NCBI GenBank assembly: GCA_037957365.1
Contig: JARHVA010000122.1
Span: forward strand, 5,772,001 to 5,836,000
Length of the DNA stretch: 64,000 bases
From: Torreya grandis
Lineage: Eukaryota; Streptophyta; Pinopsida; Cupressales; Taxaceae
Direction: 5' to 3'
The notes under the pieces are model-generated. The model was not told where the DNA came from. It searched no databases and saw only the letters and a program-made list of their open reading frames with translations. Both the position numbers and the translations under genes were made by a program. Shown piece by piece: positions 1 through 13,640 of the stretch. The stretch's first letter is position 1, and every line of letters begins with the position of its first letter.

Positions 1-3000
1 CTAGGTGAGAGAAGACTAGTCTTGAGTTGCAGTCTTGCACTAAGAGAGCTCAAAGATGTCTTATAGGACTAAAAGCCACTTTAATTGTATTAATATGCCT
101 ATATATGATATATATATTATAACATTATATAGCCTCTCAATATCTCAAAAATTTAATTTCACCTTTATCAGACCACCCTTCTTATGATAGTGCACATAGG
201 TGTGCTAGTGTAGTGTTAGGTTTAGTAGGCCTTAATAGGGTTTTCAACATCTCCACCTTTTTTCACTTGAGTTTGAGGGATATAAGATAATATTGGAATT
301 ATAATATCATAAATATGAATTTAATATTTCCCTTGTGACCTAATACTTCTCAAAACATGTAGATTGTTTTCATTTTAGGTAGGTAAAACTATAGGTTTGT
401 TTGGTTATGTGTGTATAGGGTTTGAGTGACCCATATTTGGTCATTTATTATAATTCTCTTCTTGTTTAATTTTATATAAAATGACCTCATACACATTTAT
501 ATCTACTAAAATAAACTCCAATGCTCTTTATGTACACTCTACCTTATCTTCAAGCTTGAAAATAGCCTACTCTTCCTAGCAAACCTATAGGTAGTGATTT
601 AGGATTTGACTATAATTTTGGAAATTTGGTTGTAATTTGGAGATAAATTTTATAAAAAAAAATTGATCAGTCAAATATCAATATGAATATGTTGACAACT
701 TAGAATCTTTACTTTGACCCAAAACCCTACACCTTCACACAATATACACTCTCTCCTTGTACCTTCTCAATGTATGGTTGTAAGTGGTCATTAGAGAAGA
801 GTTTTAACATGAGGTTTGAGAATTGGTATTCAAGTGATTGAATAACATTTAAAATAGTGTATATTAATGAAGTATCTTTTAATTTCTCTAAAATATTAAT
901 AGCCTTCATAACATTCATAGGCTTGAAGCTTCTTATCCTCATACATGGGCTTGTTTATGAGTGCTAAGCTTGTAGACTCTTTTGGTGTTTTGACATTATT
1001 CATTTTAGCCTTTTAATTCTCATGAGAATAATATTATTCATTTAATTGTGACATTTATCACTTCATGTTTGTAATGAGTCATGTTTCTAGTAGACACTCT
1101 TCCTTTCATGACAATGAGTTCTTAACTAAAATGAGGACTACATGTTTTTAACCTATAGGTATGCCTTTTGCTTAGGTGACTATTTAGATAAATTATCAAG
1201 ATTTTGACACTTTTATTGATGTATCAAATAGTATATAATTATTTTCATCCTCTCAATAGTACATTAAACTTCAACTAAGCACTATGCCATCTCAAATTTT
1301 CCCATTTGCATATATAGGACTATAACAAGTTATCCCATGTACAAGGTTTATGCATAGAATTTGGAGTCTTTTCATTTATTCATGTTCTTTTAATGATGTA
1401 AGTGGAGTGATTCAATATTAAATGAGTGTCTATGAGTTTTATACATCTCTCCATGGCTTGAATACCTCTATCATGAGACCTAAGACCCATTGATGTTCAC
1501 TTATAGGTGTACAGAGCTATGAGTGACTAAAAACCCTTCCAAGTTTGTTTGAGAGTAAATTTGAAACTCATGCTCATTAAATTAGGCTTAAAAATTATTC
1601 AATAGTTATCTCCAATGATACCATTGATCCTCATTTCCACTTGGGTCTAACTTGGCATTCAAACCTATAGAAGATCATTTATAGACTGTAACATGCTTTT
1701 AAGGGTGCAAAACATGATATCCCTTGAAGGGATATCTATAAATAACCATTTTTAGAGAGATATAACACATGGATCATCTACCAGTGAATTATTTTGAATT
1801 AATTATGAGGCACTTAGATACTTATGAAGATCACAATACTTCAAATCAACCAAAACACTTGGAGTAGGGTGGTATGTTCCATAAACTTGAGACATTAGTT
1901 ACTTTGATGAAGACACCTCATATATTTGAATTGATTGGTGAAACTAACATCAAAAGGACTTATTTTATCTATAAAAACATCCCATAAAAACCATTCTCCA
2001 CAAAATCCTAAAATGAAGAAACGTGAGCAAAACTAGACCTTGCTTGAATGAACTAGACATAGTGACCTCCTACCACTCTTAATGATTGTTCATAAATGAT
2101 AGGGGATGAATATGATAACTAATGACACTAAATTTAATTGTACTAGGACCCCAACATTCCCCAAAATTTTATCCTCTAAATTTCTCTCTCCTACTTGAAC
2201 CTTGCATTTGAAATTTGTCTTTTTGAGCTTCTAAAGGGAGTGATGGAGGAGAGAGAAAGTTATTTGTATCTATAGGACTTAAAACTTGATCCTAAGATTT
2301 AATTTGAACTCTGAAATCTTAAAAGACTCTTTCAAACCATTTTCACCTATAATTAGATCTTTCAAGGATGCACAAGTGCCCATAACTACCTACAAAGGAG
2401 TATTTTTCTCAATTTAAGCATTAAAATACAAGTTTCATAAGGATATGACCATATATAACCCTTATCTAACATAGAGTATGTTATGAAACTTCTTGAAATG
2501 TTTATACTTTAAGGTGCTACGTACCATTCCTCAAAATTAAGCCAAAAAGTGACTAAAATGACTTTATGATGCATAACAACATAATAAAAGGTTCATACAT
2601 GACAATATAACTTTAAATACACATTAAAAACCTTATATGATGACTCATTACCATGTCATGACCTTGACCAAACTTGACAACACCATGACTCATAAATCAC
2701 CCTTATGACTATAGAAGTACATGTGAGACTAAACCTCAAACAAAGCTAGTCAATGACCAATATGATCACTTAGAGACCATTTCAAGACCATTAGAAGACC
2801 ATTACAACCATATACAATGTTTAATAACATTATGAAATTTTTTTAACCTATAGTGGTTGACCATTTTGACTTGGAGATCAAAATTGGTAAACAATGATCA
2901 AGATAAATCTAATATTTATATATCTATATAGTTGATGGATGAAGAAAAATTAGAAAGCTATGAATATTTATGAAAGTAGCAAGATTGAGGGAGTTCATTT

Positions 3001-3900
3001 CATTCCATATTTCAAACACAAGTTCTTGGATAGTTCATACAAGGAACATCATATGTTTTTATTCTATGTGCAAGGAATTTATTTGGAATGAATGTGAATC
3101 ATAAGAGTGGGCGGATGAATAGAATTATAGACCTCTAAGTCCAATTGACACATATCAACTTCTAGAAACACTATGACTTACATAAATGACATCATCAAAT
3201 GATTTTAACCATGTATCTAATCTAGTGTAACTAGGTACAAGATGAATATTTATATTATAATTAATAATTTTTTCAAGAGTTATGTACTATAATATATACA
3301 GATCTAAAAAATTATTAATTAATTATTATATATTTTTATGTAGGACATGTTTTTACAGTTATTATAGATGAAGATAACAAAGGGAACAAAGTACTACTTG
3401 TGTCAGTCTATAGAATAAAAAATAAATTAAATTCCCTAGTTTTATATGGGGAGAAAATTGGCTATCCCAATGGGTGTATGCTTGGTTTTGGAACTTGGAT
3501 TTGATAATATCCTCTAAAAAATTATGATGTATGTTTATTTGAAGACTATGAAATTAACATGCATATAATCTATTTTTTGGATTTGGTTCTTGCAAGAAAA
3601 TGTTCAATTTCTAGAATACCATGGGAAGCCTTATAACAAGGAACTATGGAAGGTTAGTGAGTATGATTATGACTCAATTCTTGATACTATCAAGAGTAGA
3701 ACTAATCCTAGTGATTTTTTGAATTTATTTTGTAAAGAATGTTGAGTTCTCAGATGTAATATACTTTAAATTAATAATTTTTTTCTTTTGTATATAGTAT
3801 GTATATAATTTTAAATTTATTTATTTAATTTAACATATTTATTTTAGTTTAGTAGCTCTAAATAAGATTCCACCTTCACATAATGGGTATCATTAATAAA
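1..3900. other. AT-rich intergenic DNA, nothing recognised
   Basis: I find no frame with recognisable protein similarity, no RNA gene and no LTR boundary here. The only longer frame (727-942, minus) has no recognisable motif and AT-rich composition, and I treat it as chance. The stretch is probably decayed repeat DNA, judging from its surroundings. Confidence 0.5.
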
Positions 3901-3929
3901 TAATTTCATAATCTCAAAGATAGGAGAAG

Positions 3930-6310
3930 TTTAAGAGAGTTGTCCTACTTAAGGAAATGAATAGTTTGAACACACTGTTGCAAAAATAAATAAATAAATA
4001 ATCATAAAGGTTTAAAGAGGGATGAATGATGGGCCAAATGTAATGAATTAACTACAAAATATTTATGCATAAATGACATGAAATAAATAATATTAAATTA
4101 GGCGATGTTATTTTTTAATCCTCTAGAGCCAATCACTCAATCAGCCATTGAATTTCACACATTTGAATTAAAAATTATGTCAACATGTATTCTACGATAG
4201 TAATGGATAGGTTGAATACCCTATTTTATACTTTGTGTTATTATAAATCTCAACTTGCTAAGAGAAACTTAAGAAAACATTGTCCTACTTAAGACATACT
4301 AGTAAAAAAATGTCATTGCACATAAATTGAGAGGAAATAGTCACAAATAGTTTAAAATGGATGATTGATGGACAAAAGTTAATAAAATAATAACCACATT
4401 TATGCACTAAGGATATGAAATAAAATAATATTAAATTAGGTAATGTCATCATATTAGGAAGTCTTGATAATCGATCACCCAAGCACCCATTAAATATCAC
4501 ACACTTGAGCAAAATAATATCTTAAAAAGTATATTTTAAGAAAATGTGCTTTAAAAATCCCGATTATTTATTGAACCCACTTAATATTGAGGACTAATTG
4601 GAATTTTTTTTTCTCTTGAAACCAAAACTTACAGAGGAGTCTAAAGTTACTCAATACACCAAGAAACATTTCAACTACATGCCCAATTGATGAATAGACT
4701 TTACTGTCACATCCAAAATGGTATATAAATGTAAGATACACCTTATTTTGGTCTATGTTGGCCATTTTACTCAAATTTTTTATGTTGATATATGTATTTA
4801 TAAAGAGTAACATATCATTCCTAAGGGGAAAATGAGTACAAATTTTGTGAAGCCATTACATGAAATATGAGAGTAGAGACATGTCATAAGTTGTTAAAAA
4901 TTAATATAAGATTCCTATAAACATTAAAAATTTTCACAAACCCAATTAAATTTATGACTAAATAGCAATAACCTTTTTGTCATAACCAAAACATGTAAAA
5001 TGAGTCCAATGTTGCTTAGTACATGAAGCAAATTTTGAACTACCTACCCAATTGATGAGCTAAATTCTTAGTCACATATAAAAAGGTGTAAATTTTTTAG
5101 ATACACATTATCCTAATATCATTTGGCCCTTATAATCCAAAATTACATGACATCAAATGCATCTCTAAAGATAAATATGTCTTCCTTGAGGGAAAAAATA
5201 GTGTGAACTTCTCAAAGCCAATTCATGCAAGCAAAGAGAGGAAAAAAACATCATAGGTTCGTAAGTTTCATGTGGTATTTATATAAAAATATAAATGATT
5301 ATTGAACCCACTAAAATTAAGTAATAATTACTAGCAACTTCTATTTAGGAATAATTTGAGATTATTTCTACAGACCAAGCAACTTTTGAACCATGTGCCT
5401 AGTCCATGAACCAACTTGGCAATCACATCCAAAATAGAGAATACAAATAATAAAAACCTTATATTGGTATTCATTAGCCTCTAAAATCAAAAATTTCATA
5501 TCATCAAGACTGTATTTACGGACAAACATGTCATTCTTAAGGGGAAAAAGAGTGAAAACTTTGAAAAGACATTGCATATAAATATAAAGGTGTAGCTATG
5601 TAATGTAAGTTCTTATGATAGCACAAAATATACCTATACACATCCAAAATATTTTAAAACCTAGACTCAATCAAGGACAATTTTTAAGAAACTTTTCTCT
5701 GATAGATAAAACTTTCAAAAAAATCCAAAGTTGCTAAATAGACCAAGATAATTTTGAACTACACTCCCAATCGATGAATTGACTTCAAGGTATTATTTGA
5801 AATGACATATAAATAAAATATACACCTTTTATTAGTATCAATTTTCACATGGAATCAAAAATTTAATGCCACAAGACATGTATCTAAAGATAAACATGTC
5901 TTTCCTAATGGGAAAAAGAATACAAACTTTGTGAAGCTATTGCACACAAACTGAGACTGGTAGAGACACATAGCGAGTTAATAAATTTACATGTGAGAGT
6001 CATATAAACATATATAGTATTTAAAAAACCTAAAAAAAATTGAGAAATAATTGGCTTAATTTTTTCTCTCACACCCAAAAATTACAAAACAAGTCCAAAA
6101 TTTCTCAATACACCAAGAAACTTTTGAATGGTACACCTAATAAAACTGAATTTATAGTCATGTTTATAATTATGTATATATTAAATATACACATTATTAT
6201 GATCTTAATTTTACCCTAGAATCCAAACATGTATGTATTTTAATGCATTTATAAAGATAAAGATGTTGAATCTAAGTGGGAAAAGAATGCAAACTTATAG
6301 ATATATAAAT
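3930..6310. repeat. Degenerate tandem array, unit about 355 bp
   Basis: Similar blocks recur at a steady spacing. The anchor tgtcctactt occurs near 3943 and 4281. A second anchor, of the form ccTAAGGGGAAAAaGAgTacAAa, recurs near 4814, 5181, 5532, 5900 and 6264, giving spacings of about 367, 351, 368 and 364 bp. Between anchors, a second shared block (roughly 'aaaacttacaaaagagtcc' followed by 'aagttgctcaatacacc' and 'cccaattgatgaa') recurs in the same order, near 4620, 4985, 5370, 5705 and 6070. Copies are strongly diverged with small indels, so the array is old. It has no coding capacity. It could be a satellite remnant or an array inside a lost retrotransposon. Confidence 0.7.
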
Positions 6311-7379
6311 CTAGTCACAAGTACTTGATAATGATAATTTTTAGCACATACAAAAGCACATGAATTGAACATAAATACATGAATATTTTTCAACATTACT
6401 CTAATCCATGTATCTATATTTATTAATGATATTTTATTTGCCATTACTATTACATATAATTTTCAATGTCAAATGCTCAAACTCTCTAAAATCACCTTCA
6501 GACCATCTCTAGTTCAGGAAATGTGTCTTTTATCCTCTTGGATAAATATACTCTAAGAAGACTAGAATGTAGTGTGACCCTATCCACTTAGTAAAAATTC
6601 ATCTATCACTAAATAAAAACTATTTTCAAAAATTTAAAACATATTTTTGGGTCTCCTACATGTTTCACATGGTCAACTAAAGGAAATTATTAAAAGAGTT
6701 GCCTATAGATACATGTCAAGAGTCACTCATTAAATACACTTGATATTCAATTTGGTTTAATATTATATACTTCTGCACATTTATAAAATCTTCCATATTA
6801 TTTCCAAATTTCAAATAATTTATAAGGAAAAACCATAAACCAAGATAAAATCCTTCTAAATCAAGTCAAGAGATATCATTATCAAGTATCAAATCCATAT
6901 TATATCTACATACACATAGTCAAAGGATCATAATTTCACATTCGCTATAGGTGTGATAACTACATGGGATTGATTTTCCTCCTTCGATTATTGGATACAC
7001 AAGCATTAGTCAATCATCAACGGGGTGGTTGAGGTTAGCCCAACCAATTACACTTCCATTTTTTTCTTGGAGATTTTCAACCTATCAAAATTTTCTAATG
7101 GTTTCAAATAAAAATAATAAAAATCATAATTTATGTGCATCCAAACCCTAGTTGTGATATATCATTTCATTATCATCCACAAGCATAATAGGCACAATGC
7201 TCAATTTTTATGAGAATTCAACTGAGACAAGTCCACAATCAATAAAATTGAGTAAATTTCACCACTAACCACTTAAAATACTCATGCCCACAGACACCTT
7301 CTACTTCTACATCTAATTTGTCATTTCTAGAATTATGCCTTCTCTATCTATCTCTATCAATAGTCTACCTAATCTAACA
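6311..7379. other. AT-rich DNA before RE-1, nothing recognised
   Basis: There is no coding frame, repeat or RNA signal I can support. It is the left flank of RE-1. Confidence 0.45.
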
Positions 7380-8554
7380 TGATATCTACATTTTACATGA
7401 TCAAATGGTCTATAACCCTATTAAAAACATCCCAACATCTAAGATCTCATTGAGACAAATATAACACATTTTGAATGGGGTCAAACGGACTTTGTGTGTG
7501 AAAGTTATGACTTGTTGAAGCAATAAGGGTACAATGATGATGTTAGCATAGTGACTAAACATGTACCGGTGGCCCAATCAGGGATTTACACATGTACCAA
7601 TGGTATTTTAACACATGAAATGTATAAAAATAAGTCCCTAAGATATGATATGAGTTTGAAGTAAATATTGGTCTTAATACCAATTCATATGGTGTTGAAA
7701 CATTTATTAAAAAATTATTATTAAAAACCCTCTTAATATGAGATTAAATCCCACCCAAAATACGTGGAAGCTTTATCTAATCCTAAAAACAAGGCAATGG
7801 AAGGAATCTCAACATATTGGGTAAATAAATAAGGCTTTAACTCATGAAGAAAGGTCCTTAGAAGCATTATAAAAATCTCATTGTTGCATTTGAAAAAACA
7901 TATTCATGAAGAAAAGGAAAGCATGGAAATCCCTAGACCTTACGGAGATTTTACCCTTGTAAAAGCAGAGTATAAGATATTTTTTCCCTTTTGTAGAGGA
8001 GAGAGATTTTAATCCCTTATAAAGAAGAGAATGAATATTTTTTTCATTTACAAGGAGAGATAGCCTTTTTTAAAGGAGATTTAACTTTTCATCTCATATA
8101 ATGGAGAGTTAACTTTTTATCCCTTTGTAGCCCTTTATAAAGGAGATAACCCCTTTATTGGGAAAACTATGTAAAACCCTTAGAGAGAGATTTTGTAACC
8201 CTATTTTAGGAGATTATCCATGATTGGGAGAATATCTATAGAATTTTATTGGGAAAGGATGAATTTTAATCTCCTTAATGGGAATTTTTTCCCCTTTTTA
8301 AAGGAGAATTAATGAAGTGGTTCATCAATTAAATGAACATAGAGACATAGTCCATCAAAGATAAACTCTGTTATCAACTAGTTTGTATTTGTCTCAAATT
8401 TATTACTTGTGTACTATTTATTATTATATTTTTTAATATTTATTTTTATTATAATTCAAATATTAAAGTTAAATGACTGGAAATTAATAAATTTATAAAG
8501 TATATGATTTTTAGAGAAAACTGAGTCAATTTTGTTATACCCATTTTCAGATCA
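7380..8554 (+). repeat. RE-1 5' LTR
   Basis: Direct repeat of 11254-12353. It begins tgatatctac; the right copy begins tgatctgagaggat then atctac, so this copy seems to have lost 10 bases between short gat repeats. It ends atca directly before the primer site. The part at about 7970-8310 carries a degenerate run of short units like cctttataaaggagat, many of them self-complementary. Confidence 0.8.
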
Positions 8555-8558
8555 ATTT

Positions 8559-8572
8559 TGGTATCAAAGCCA
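8559..8572 (+). promoter_or_regulatory. RE-1 primer-binding site (initiator Met tRNA type)
   Basis: Reads tggtatcaaagcca, 4 bases after the LTR end. It matches the plant initiator-Met primer site tggtatcagagcca with one G-to-A change. Confidence 0.8.
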
Positions 8573-8710
8573 TTGATTAGGGATATTTTATCTTGGTTTT
8601 TTATTTCCAAGTTTATATTTTTCATGTTAACTACATTTAAAATAAATCAAGGTGTTGGAATTCTTGAAGAGTATAACCTGTAAATTAGTGCAAAGTGTGC
8701 AAGCCAAGCC

Positions 8711-9600
8711 ATGGGATCTCTCTAGAATGAATTTAAATCAAAGATGGCTTTCCATAAAACCTATCTTGATATGAAGATAATGGTGGAAGAGTTGTATCAT
8801 GAAAGGAAGATGAAAATTGAAGGTGAAAATTAAGGTAAATAAGAATAATAACCCTCCACTAGTGGTAAGGATAAAGGAGACAAATTTCCTAAATCTCCTC
8901 CATTTCCTTCTGAAACTTTTAACTATTCCTTTGATGAATAAAAGAAAGTTTTTGATTATTTTTCCTCCCATCAACATGTAGATTATTATTTTTCTCAATT
9001 TGAGAAGCATACTTGTGGTATTGTCTCTAAGTTGCTAATCAAGATTAGTTTTAATGGAAAGGTCTTCAAATCAATGTCTAAGGCATGACTAATCTCATAT
9101 AGGTTGAGGAAAGACCTTGTTATACAAGTTTGGGTTATGTTAATGGAAAAGGATAAGTTGGAGAATTATTCAAAATAATTGGAAAAAGAGAATCTTCAAG
9201 AGAAGATCCAAGCCACTATAGAAATAACCTCTCCATGATGGTGAGAGTAAGTATAATTTGGAATTAGGAAGGGGACAGCCTTTTAGTCATGGGACAAACA
9301 TCCATAAAGAACGCAAAGTATCTCCAAATAGAGATGAACATCCCAAATGAGGAGGTAAAATGTTTTCCTCTCATCATACTTGCACAAATGACAAACCTAA
9401 AAGGTATGACAAGTATAAGTACTCTAATGTTTTCTTCGATTATGAGGAGATTGGATTTGAAACACAAATATTGTGGTATATCTATCCATGTAATTTTCAT
9501 GGATTCAATAACCATTGTGTATCCATTTGTTGGAAGAGAATGTCCATATAGAGAAAGATCATATCCTTCAAGAAGAAGTAAATAAGTTATAAAGACCACT
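8711..9600 (+). pseudogene. RE-1 gag-like remnant
   Basis: A frame opening with ATG at 8711 can be followed through many stops. It gives fragments such as KMAFHKTYLDMKIMVEELYH and, near 8882-8980, SPPFPSETFNYSFDE and HVDYYFSQFEKHTC. A second frame at about 9360-9551 ends in a Cys/His-rich piece (CNFHGFNNHC followed by CWKRM) that resembles a degraded zinc knuckle. Position between primer site and purine tract, and the late Cys/His cluster, support a gag protein. I cannot assign it to a named gag family. At least one frameshift and several stops make it a pseudogene. The overlapping frame at 9289-9585 (plus) and the antisense frame at 9264-9599 are shadows. Confidence 0.5.
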
Positions 9601-11241
9601 CTCTAAGTTAAAATGTGGAGAATGGAAAGAAGAGATTATTGCCGAAGAAAATAGGCAAGAATTATTGCACTCATTTCAACATGAGTAGCCATTAGGTTGA
9701 TAAATATTAGAAACTTCATCCAAAAATCCTTCCAAATCTTTACAAGGAGTACTCCAAAAAGGAAGAAGCATCCATAAGCAAGAAGGAATTTATGAAAGTG
9801 CCCACAAAGAAAGATGTAGAAGATGAAAGAGTTGGTCAAGCACCAATATTCTAAGTGGTAGCCCATGAATATGCCCACATATCCAAGGAATATACTATAA
9901 GAAGAAGCCTCTGAAAGAGGATCATACATTATATTTGATTTGTAATAAATGGATAGCATATGTATATATATAGTTTTTGTTTAGCATGCTTAAAACACCT
10001 CAAAATCACTTTTTATGTTTCCATTTTTGAATAAGAATTAAGGAAACTAATATTGTGTGTCTGATTAAGAGTGGAGTTATATCACTCATTGAGAGTGAAA
10101 TTAGACCATCCACCTAGGATGAGAATCACATCATGATAAACCCATTATGAGAGTTTATATCATTGGTTATTTTGCATTCTCATGTTTATTTTGCTTACCA
10201 CTTCTTGTGGTATTTGGAAAGATGGGTAGAGAGGCACTCCATTGAGAGTTAACTCTAAGAAAAGGTTATCCAAGTTATTTTTTAGGGTATGACAACATTA
10301 CACATGGTGATAAGCATCATTAGCATAAATATAACCTGAGGTGTTCTTCTAAGAGGAAGACAAAGTGGTATCAACATGAAAGGTGCTTCCATGTTGAATA
10401 TAACTTAATTAAATCACCATTAATTCTATGAATGAATGTTGACACCCAATTATATTTTATTGAAATATATTTCTTTCAATGTATTCATGTGTAATTATAT
10501 GTATGCATATTTTTTAAGACCCTAGATTGGGAAATGTTTGTAGATATATGTAATCCATGTATGTTACATTTAGTACCTCAAGAAGGGTAAATTGTACAAG
10601 TGATGACCTATTATAACATCAATTATTATGTAATTTAAAGTTTCTATCCTTATTAAGAATGTTGAGAAAAAGGGATAACATAAACAACATCTCCTAAATG
10701 GGAGAGATTCACATTAACCTACATGCAATGCAATGAATGGGTTAATAGAAATTTACAAGAGGAAGACCAAGACACCAAGAGTGAAAAAAGGTTAGTTAGA
10801 AGAGATATAAGGGATTCATAAATGATATTTATCACTTGGGTTTACAGAATCTAGTTTGGGTGGTCAACATTTGAGATAGAGAAGTGAAGTATTGTCATAC
10901 ATGCTAGCATAGTCTAAGAGATAGCCAATATTTTGGGAGAATATATAGATTGAAGCCACGTTACAAGGGAGAATAGCAAGTGAATGTAGGAGATAGATTT
11001 CATGTGAACCTAAAATCTCATCTACAAAGTATAACCTCATAATTGGTAGAGATAGATACTGATGATTATGAATCAAGGTGAGAATGATAAATTTACTTAT
11101 GTTGACATTCTTATCTTGATTACTGGAAGCACTATAGGAAGAGGTTATGATTGATAAAAGATATAAGAAGCCAAAAAATGAGAGTGTGTTACATTCATTA
11201 ATTGTATGAGAATGAAGACTTTTGGTGGACCAAATTTTTTT
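9600..11241 (+). other. RE-1 interior without recognisable pol
   Basis: About 1.6 kb between the gag-like part and the purine tract. Reading the three plus frames I see no polymerase YxDD box, no protease D-S/T-G and no integrase zinc motif. Minus-strand frames at 9636-9959 and 10864-11076 have no recognisable features. Confidence 0.5.
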
Positions 11242-11253
11242 AGTGGGGAGGTG
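11242..11253 (+). promoter_or_regulatory. RE-1 polypurine tract
   Basis: Reads agtggggaggtg, purine-rich and ending right at the start of the right LTR, where the second-strand primer is expected. Confidence 0.75.
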
Positions 11254-12353
11254 TGATCTGAGAGGATATCTACATTTAAAATATTAAATGGTTTACAACC
11301 ATGTTGGAAACAAACCAACATCTAAGATCTCATTGAGATGAATCCAACACATTTTAATGGTGTCAAACAAATTTTGTATGAAAACTTTATGACCTATTTA
11401 AGAAAGCAAGGTACTTCGATGATGTTGGCATGGTGAATCTATGTGTATCAGTGGCCCAATCAGGGTTTGACATGTATACCAATGATATTTTAACACATGG
11501 TATGTGTAAAAACAATTATATAAGATATGCTATGAGTTTAAAGTAAAGATTGATCGTAATGCCAATTCATATGATGTTGAAACTTTTATTAAAACATTAG
11601 TATTAAAAAACCCTCTTAATACAAGATTAAATCCCACCCAAAATGTGTGGAAACTTTATCCAAGACTAAAAATAAGGCAATGGAAGGAATACCAATGTAT
11701 TGGGTAAATATATAATGATTTAATCCATGAAACTAGGGTGTTGGGATCATTATTGTATTTGAAAAAATATATTCATGGAGAGTAGAAAAGCTTGTAAATA
11801 TCTATCCCTTGTGGGAATTTTGCCCTAGTAAAAGGAAAGTATAAGCTATTTATCGCTTTTGTAAATGAGATAAATCTTTAGCCTTTTTAAAGGAGAGAAT
11901 GAAAATTTTTGACCCTTTGTAAGGAGATATAACCCTTTGTAAAGGAGATAAACCCTGTGTTGGGAGAAATTTGTAAACCCCTTAGAAGGATATTTTGTAA
12001 GCCCATTTTGGGAGATCAACTCCAATTCAAAGAATATTTACAACCTCTTATTGGGAAATGATGAATTTTGAGCCCCTTAATGGGAGGTTATTTCTCATTT
12101 AAAAGGATAATTAATGAATTAGTCCATTGATAAAATGAACATAGAGACATAATCCATCAAGGACAAACTCTATTATCAACTAGTTTGCATCTATCTCAAT
12201 TTTATTGCTTGTTTGCTATTTATTATCAGTTTTAATGATAATTTTAATTATTATTCCAATATTTAATTTAAATTATGGTAAATTGAGAAATTTATAATTT
12301 ATCCTATATTTAGAGAAAATTGAGTCAATTTTATTATGCCCATTTTTGGATCA
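11254..12353 (+). repeat. RE-1 3' LTR
   Basis: Begins tgatctgag and ends ggatca; colinear with 7380-8554. It keeps the same short cctttgtaaaggagat-type array at about 11860-12110. Confidence 0.8.
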
Positions 12354-13640
12354 CTACCATAGTCAACTATGACAAGTCTACAATCAACAGACTGGAGCAC
12401 ACTATGTCATAGTGCACTCACAATGAACCTATCTAGATTATATTTTTTTTTCCTAATTCTAATATTGATCTTACACAATAACTTATTTTTTTTATTTTCA
12501 TTTTTAGATAGTTAAAACAATAAAAAAATAAGTGTGCAAGCTAAGTATATTTCTTCTTGGTATTTTCCTAGTACAACAATTTTTCATACTTAACAAGTTT
12601 TTAAAATCATAGTAGTTAATTATTGTAAATCTTTTAGTAATGATATTTACAATTTTACACCTATTAAAATCACATAAAAATTTAGTATATAAAATAAATA
12701 AATGTTTATGTTTTACACATATTATAATCACATAAACATTCATTTGTTTTACCAAAAATAGGGTAAAACATATTGCTGAACATGAACCTTAGTTTTCAAG
12801 CCTTTTCTCTTTCTGATTTCAATTTTCACTTGGATTTGTTTTCCTAAAAAATATGTTTTGATATTTTAAAAAATTACAAGAGTTTTTTTTTTGGAAAATT
12901 AGTCTTTAGTTTTAATCAAGCCATGGTATGAGGGATACTTCCCCAATAATCAAGTCATTAGACAACACTATTCATAATTTTTTGTTTTCATGTACCTGAT
13001 GATATATTAAAAACACTTAAGTTATATTTTTTACTATAAGAAGCCTTGAACTATTATTATTGTAGTGCACTAACAAGTGGTTATCCCAAAAAAAATTCTC
13101 TCAACATACCTTAGAGATGGGATAGTGCATCTATAGAAATGGTGGAATCTTCCATAGTTAGTGTCTTCATGACCATGTTCATCATTCTATGATTGGGATC
13201 AATATGTTTTAGAGCCTATAACAAACACACCCTTGAATATTTTTCACCATTTTTCCTTATTGAAAAATCTTAAAAGTTTCTCATTTTAGTAATAATGAAT
13301 GTATTTAGTTCACATATTTGTAGGGTTAGTATTACATGTCTTACCTTCCAAGTTGTTGTTCATTATATAATGCATTAGTTAAATCCAACTATCATAAAAA
13401 GGATAAAGTTAATAATGTAAATTTCAAGCCTTATTTGACTCATATTGTTTTAATATATAATATGAACTATTACCTTCACTACTAAATGCCAAAGGGCATG
13501 CATTACTTAGTTTGTTCCTCCTAATCTTAGATCTCAAGATTATCTCAATCATTGTCTTGTTCCTATTATTCATCCAAGGATCATATTAGACTATAACTTC
13601 CATGTTGTCAACACTAGATGATGGCAAATATCTCATTAAC
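12354..13640. other. AT-rich DNA, nothing recognised
   Basis: No gene, LTR or RNA signal that I can support. The minus frame at 12504-12755 has no recognisable motif and is very AT-rich. Confidence 0.45.

Larger units (their letters stand above)
7380..12353 (+). mobile_element. RE-1: non-autonomous LTR retrotransposon with gag-like remnant only
   Basis: Two direct repeats of about 1.1 kb (7380-8554 and 11254-12353) enclose 2.7 kb. Directly after the left repeat (which ends atca) lies a primer-binding site, tggtatcaaagcc at 8559-8571. It is one base off the initiator-Met site tggtatcagagc used by many plant LTR elements. A purine tract, agtggggaggtg, lies immediately before the right repeat, so the element is on the plus strand. 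The interior holds only gag-like remnants; no protease, reverse transcriptase or integrase motif is visible, and 2.7 kb is too short for gag plus pol. The target duplication is unclear: ctacc follows the right LTR and ctaac lies one base away from the left LTR. The superfamily cannot be decided, because this primer site is used by both copia and gypsy elements. Confidence 0.8.

Noticed and set aside
9289..9599. Overlapping plus and minus frames of about 100 codons
   Set aside because: Both overlap the gag-like reading of RE-1 in other frames and show no family features.
7374..12358. ctaac/ctacc as the RE-1 target duplication
   Set aside because: The left copy is one base away from the LTR start and has one mismatch; too weak to claim.
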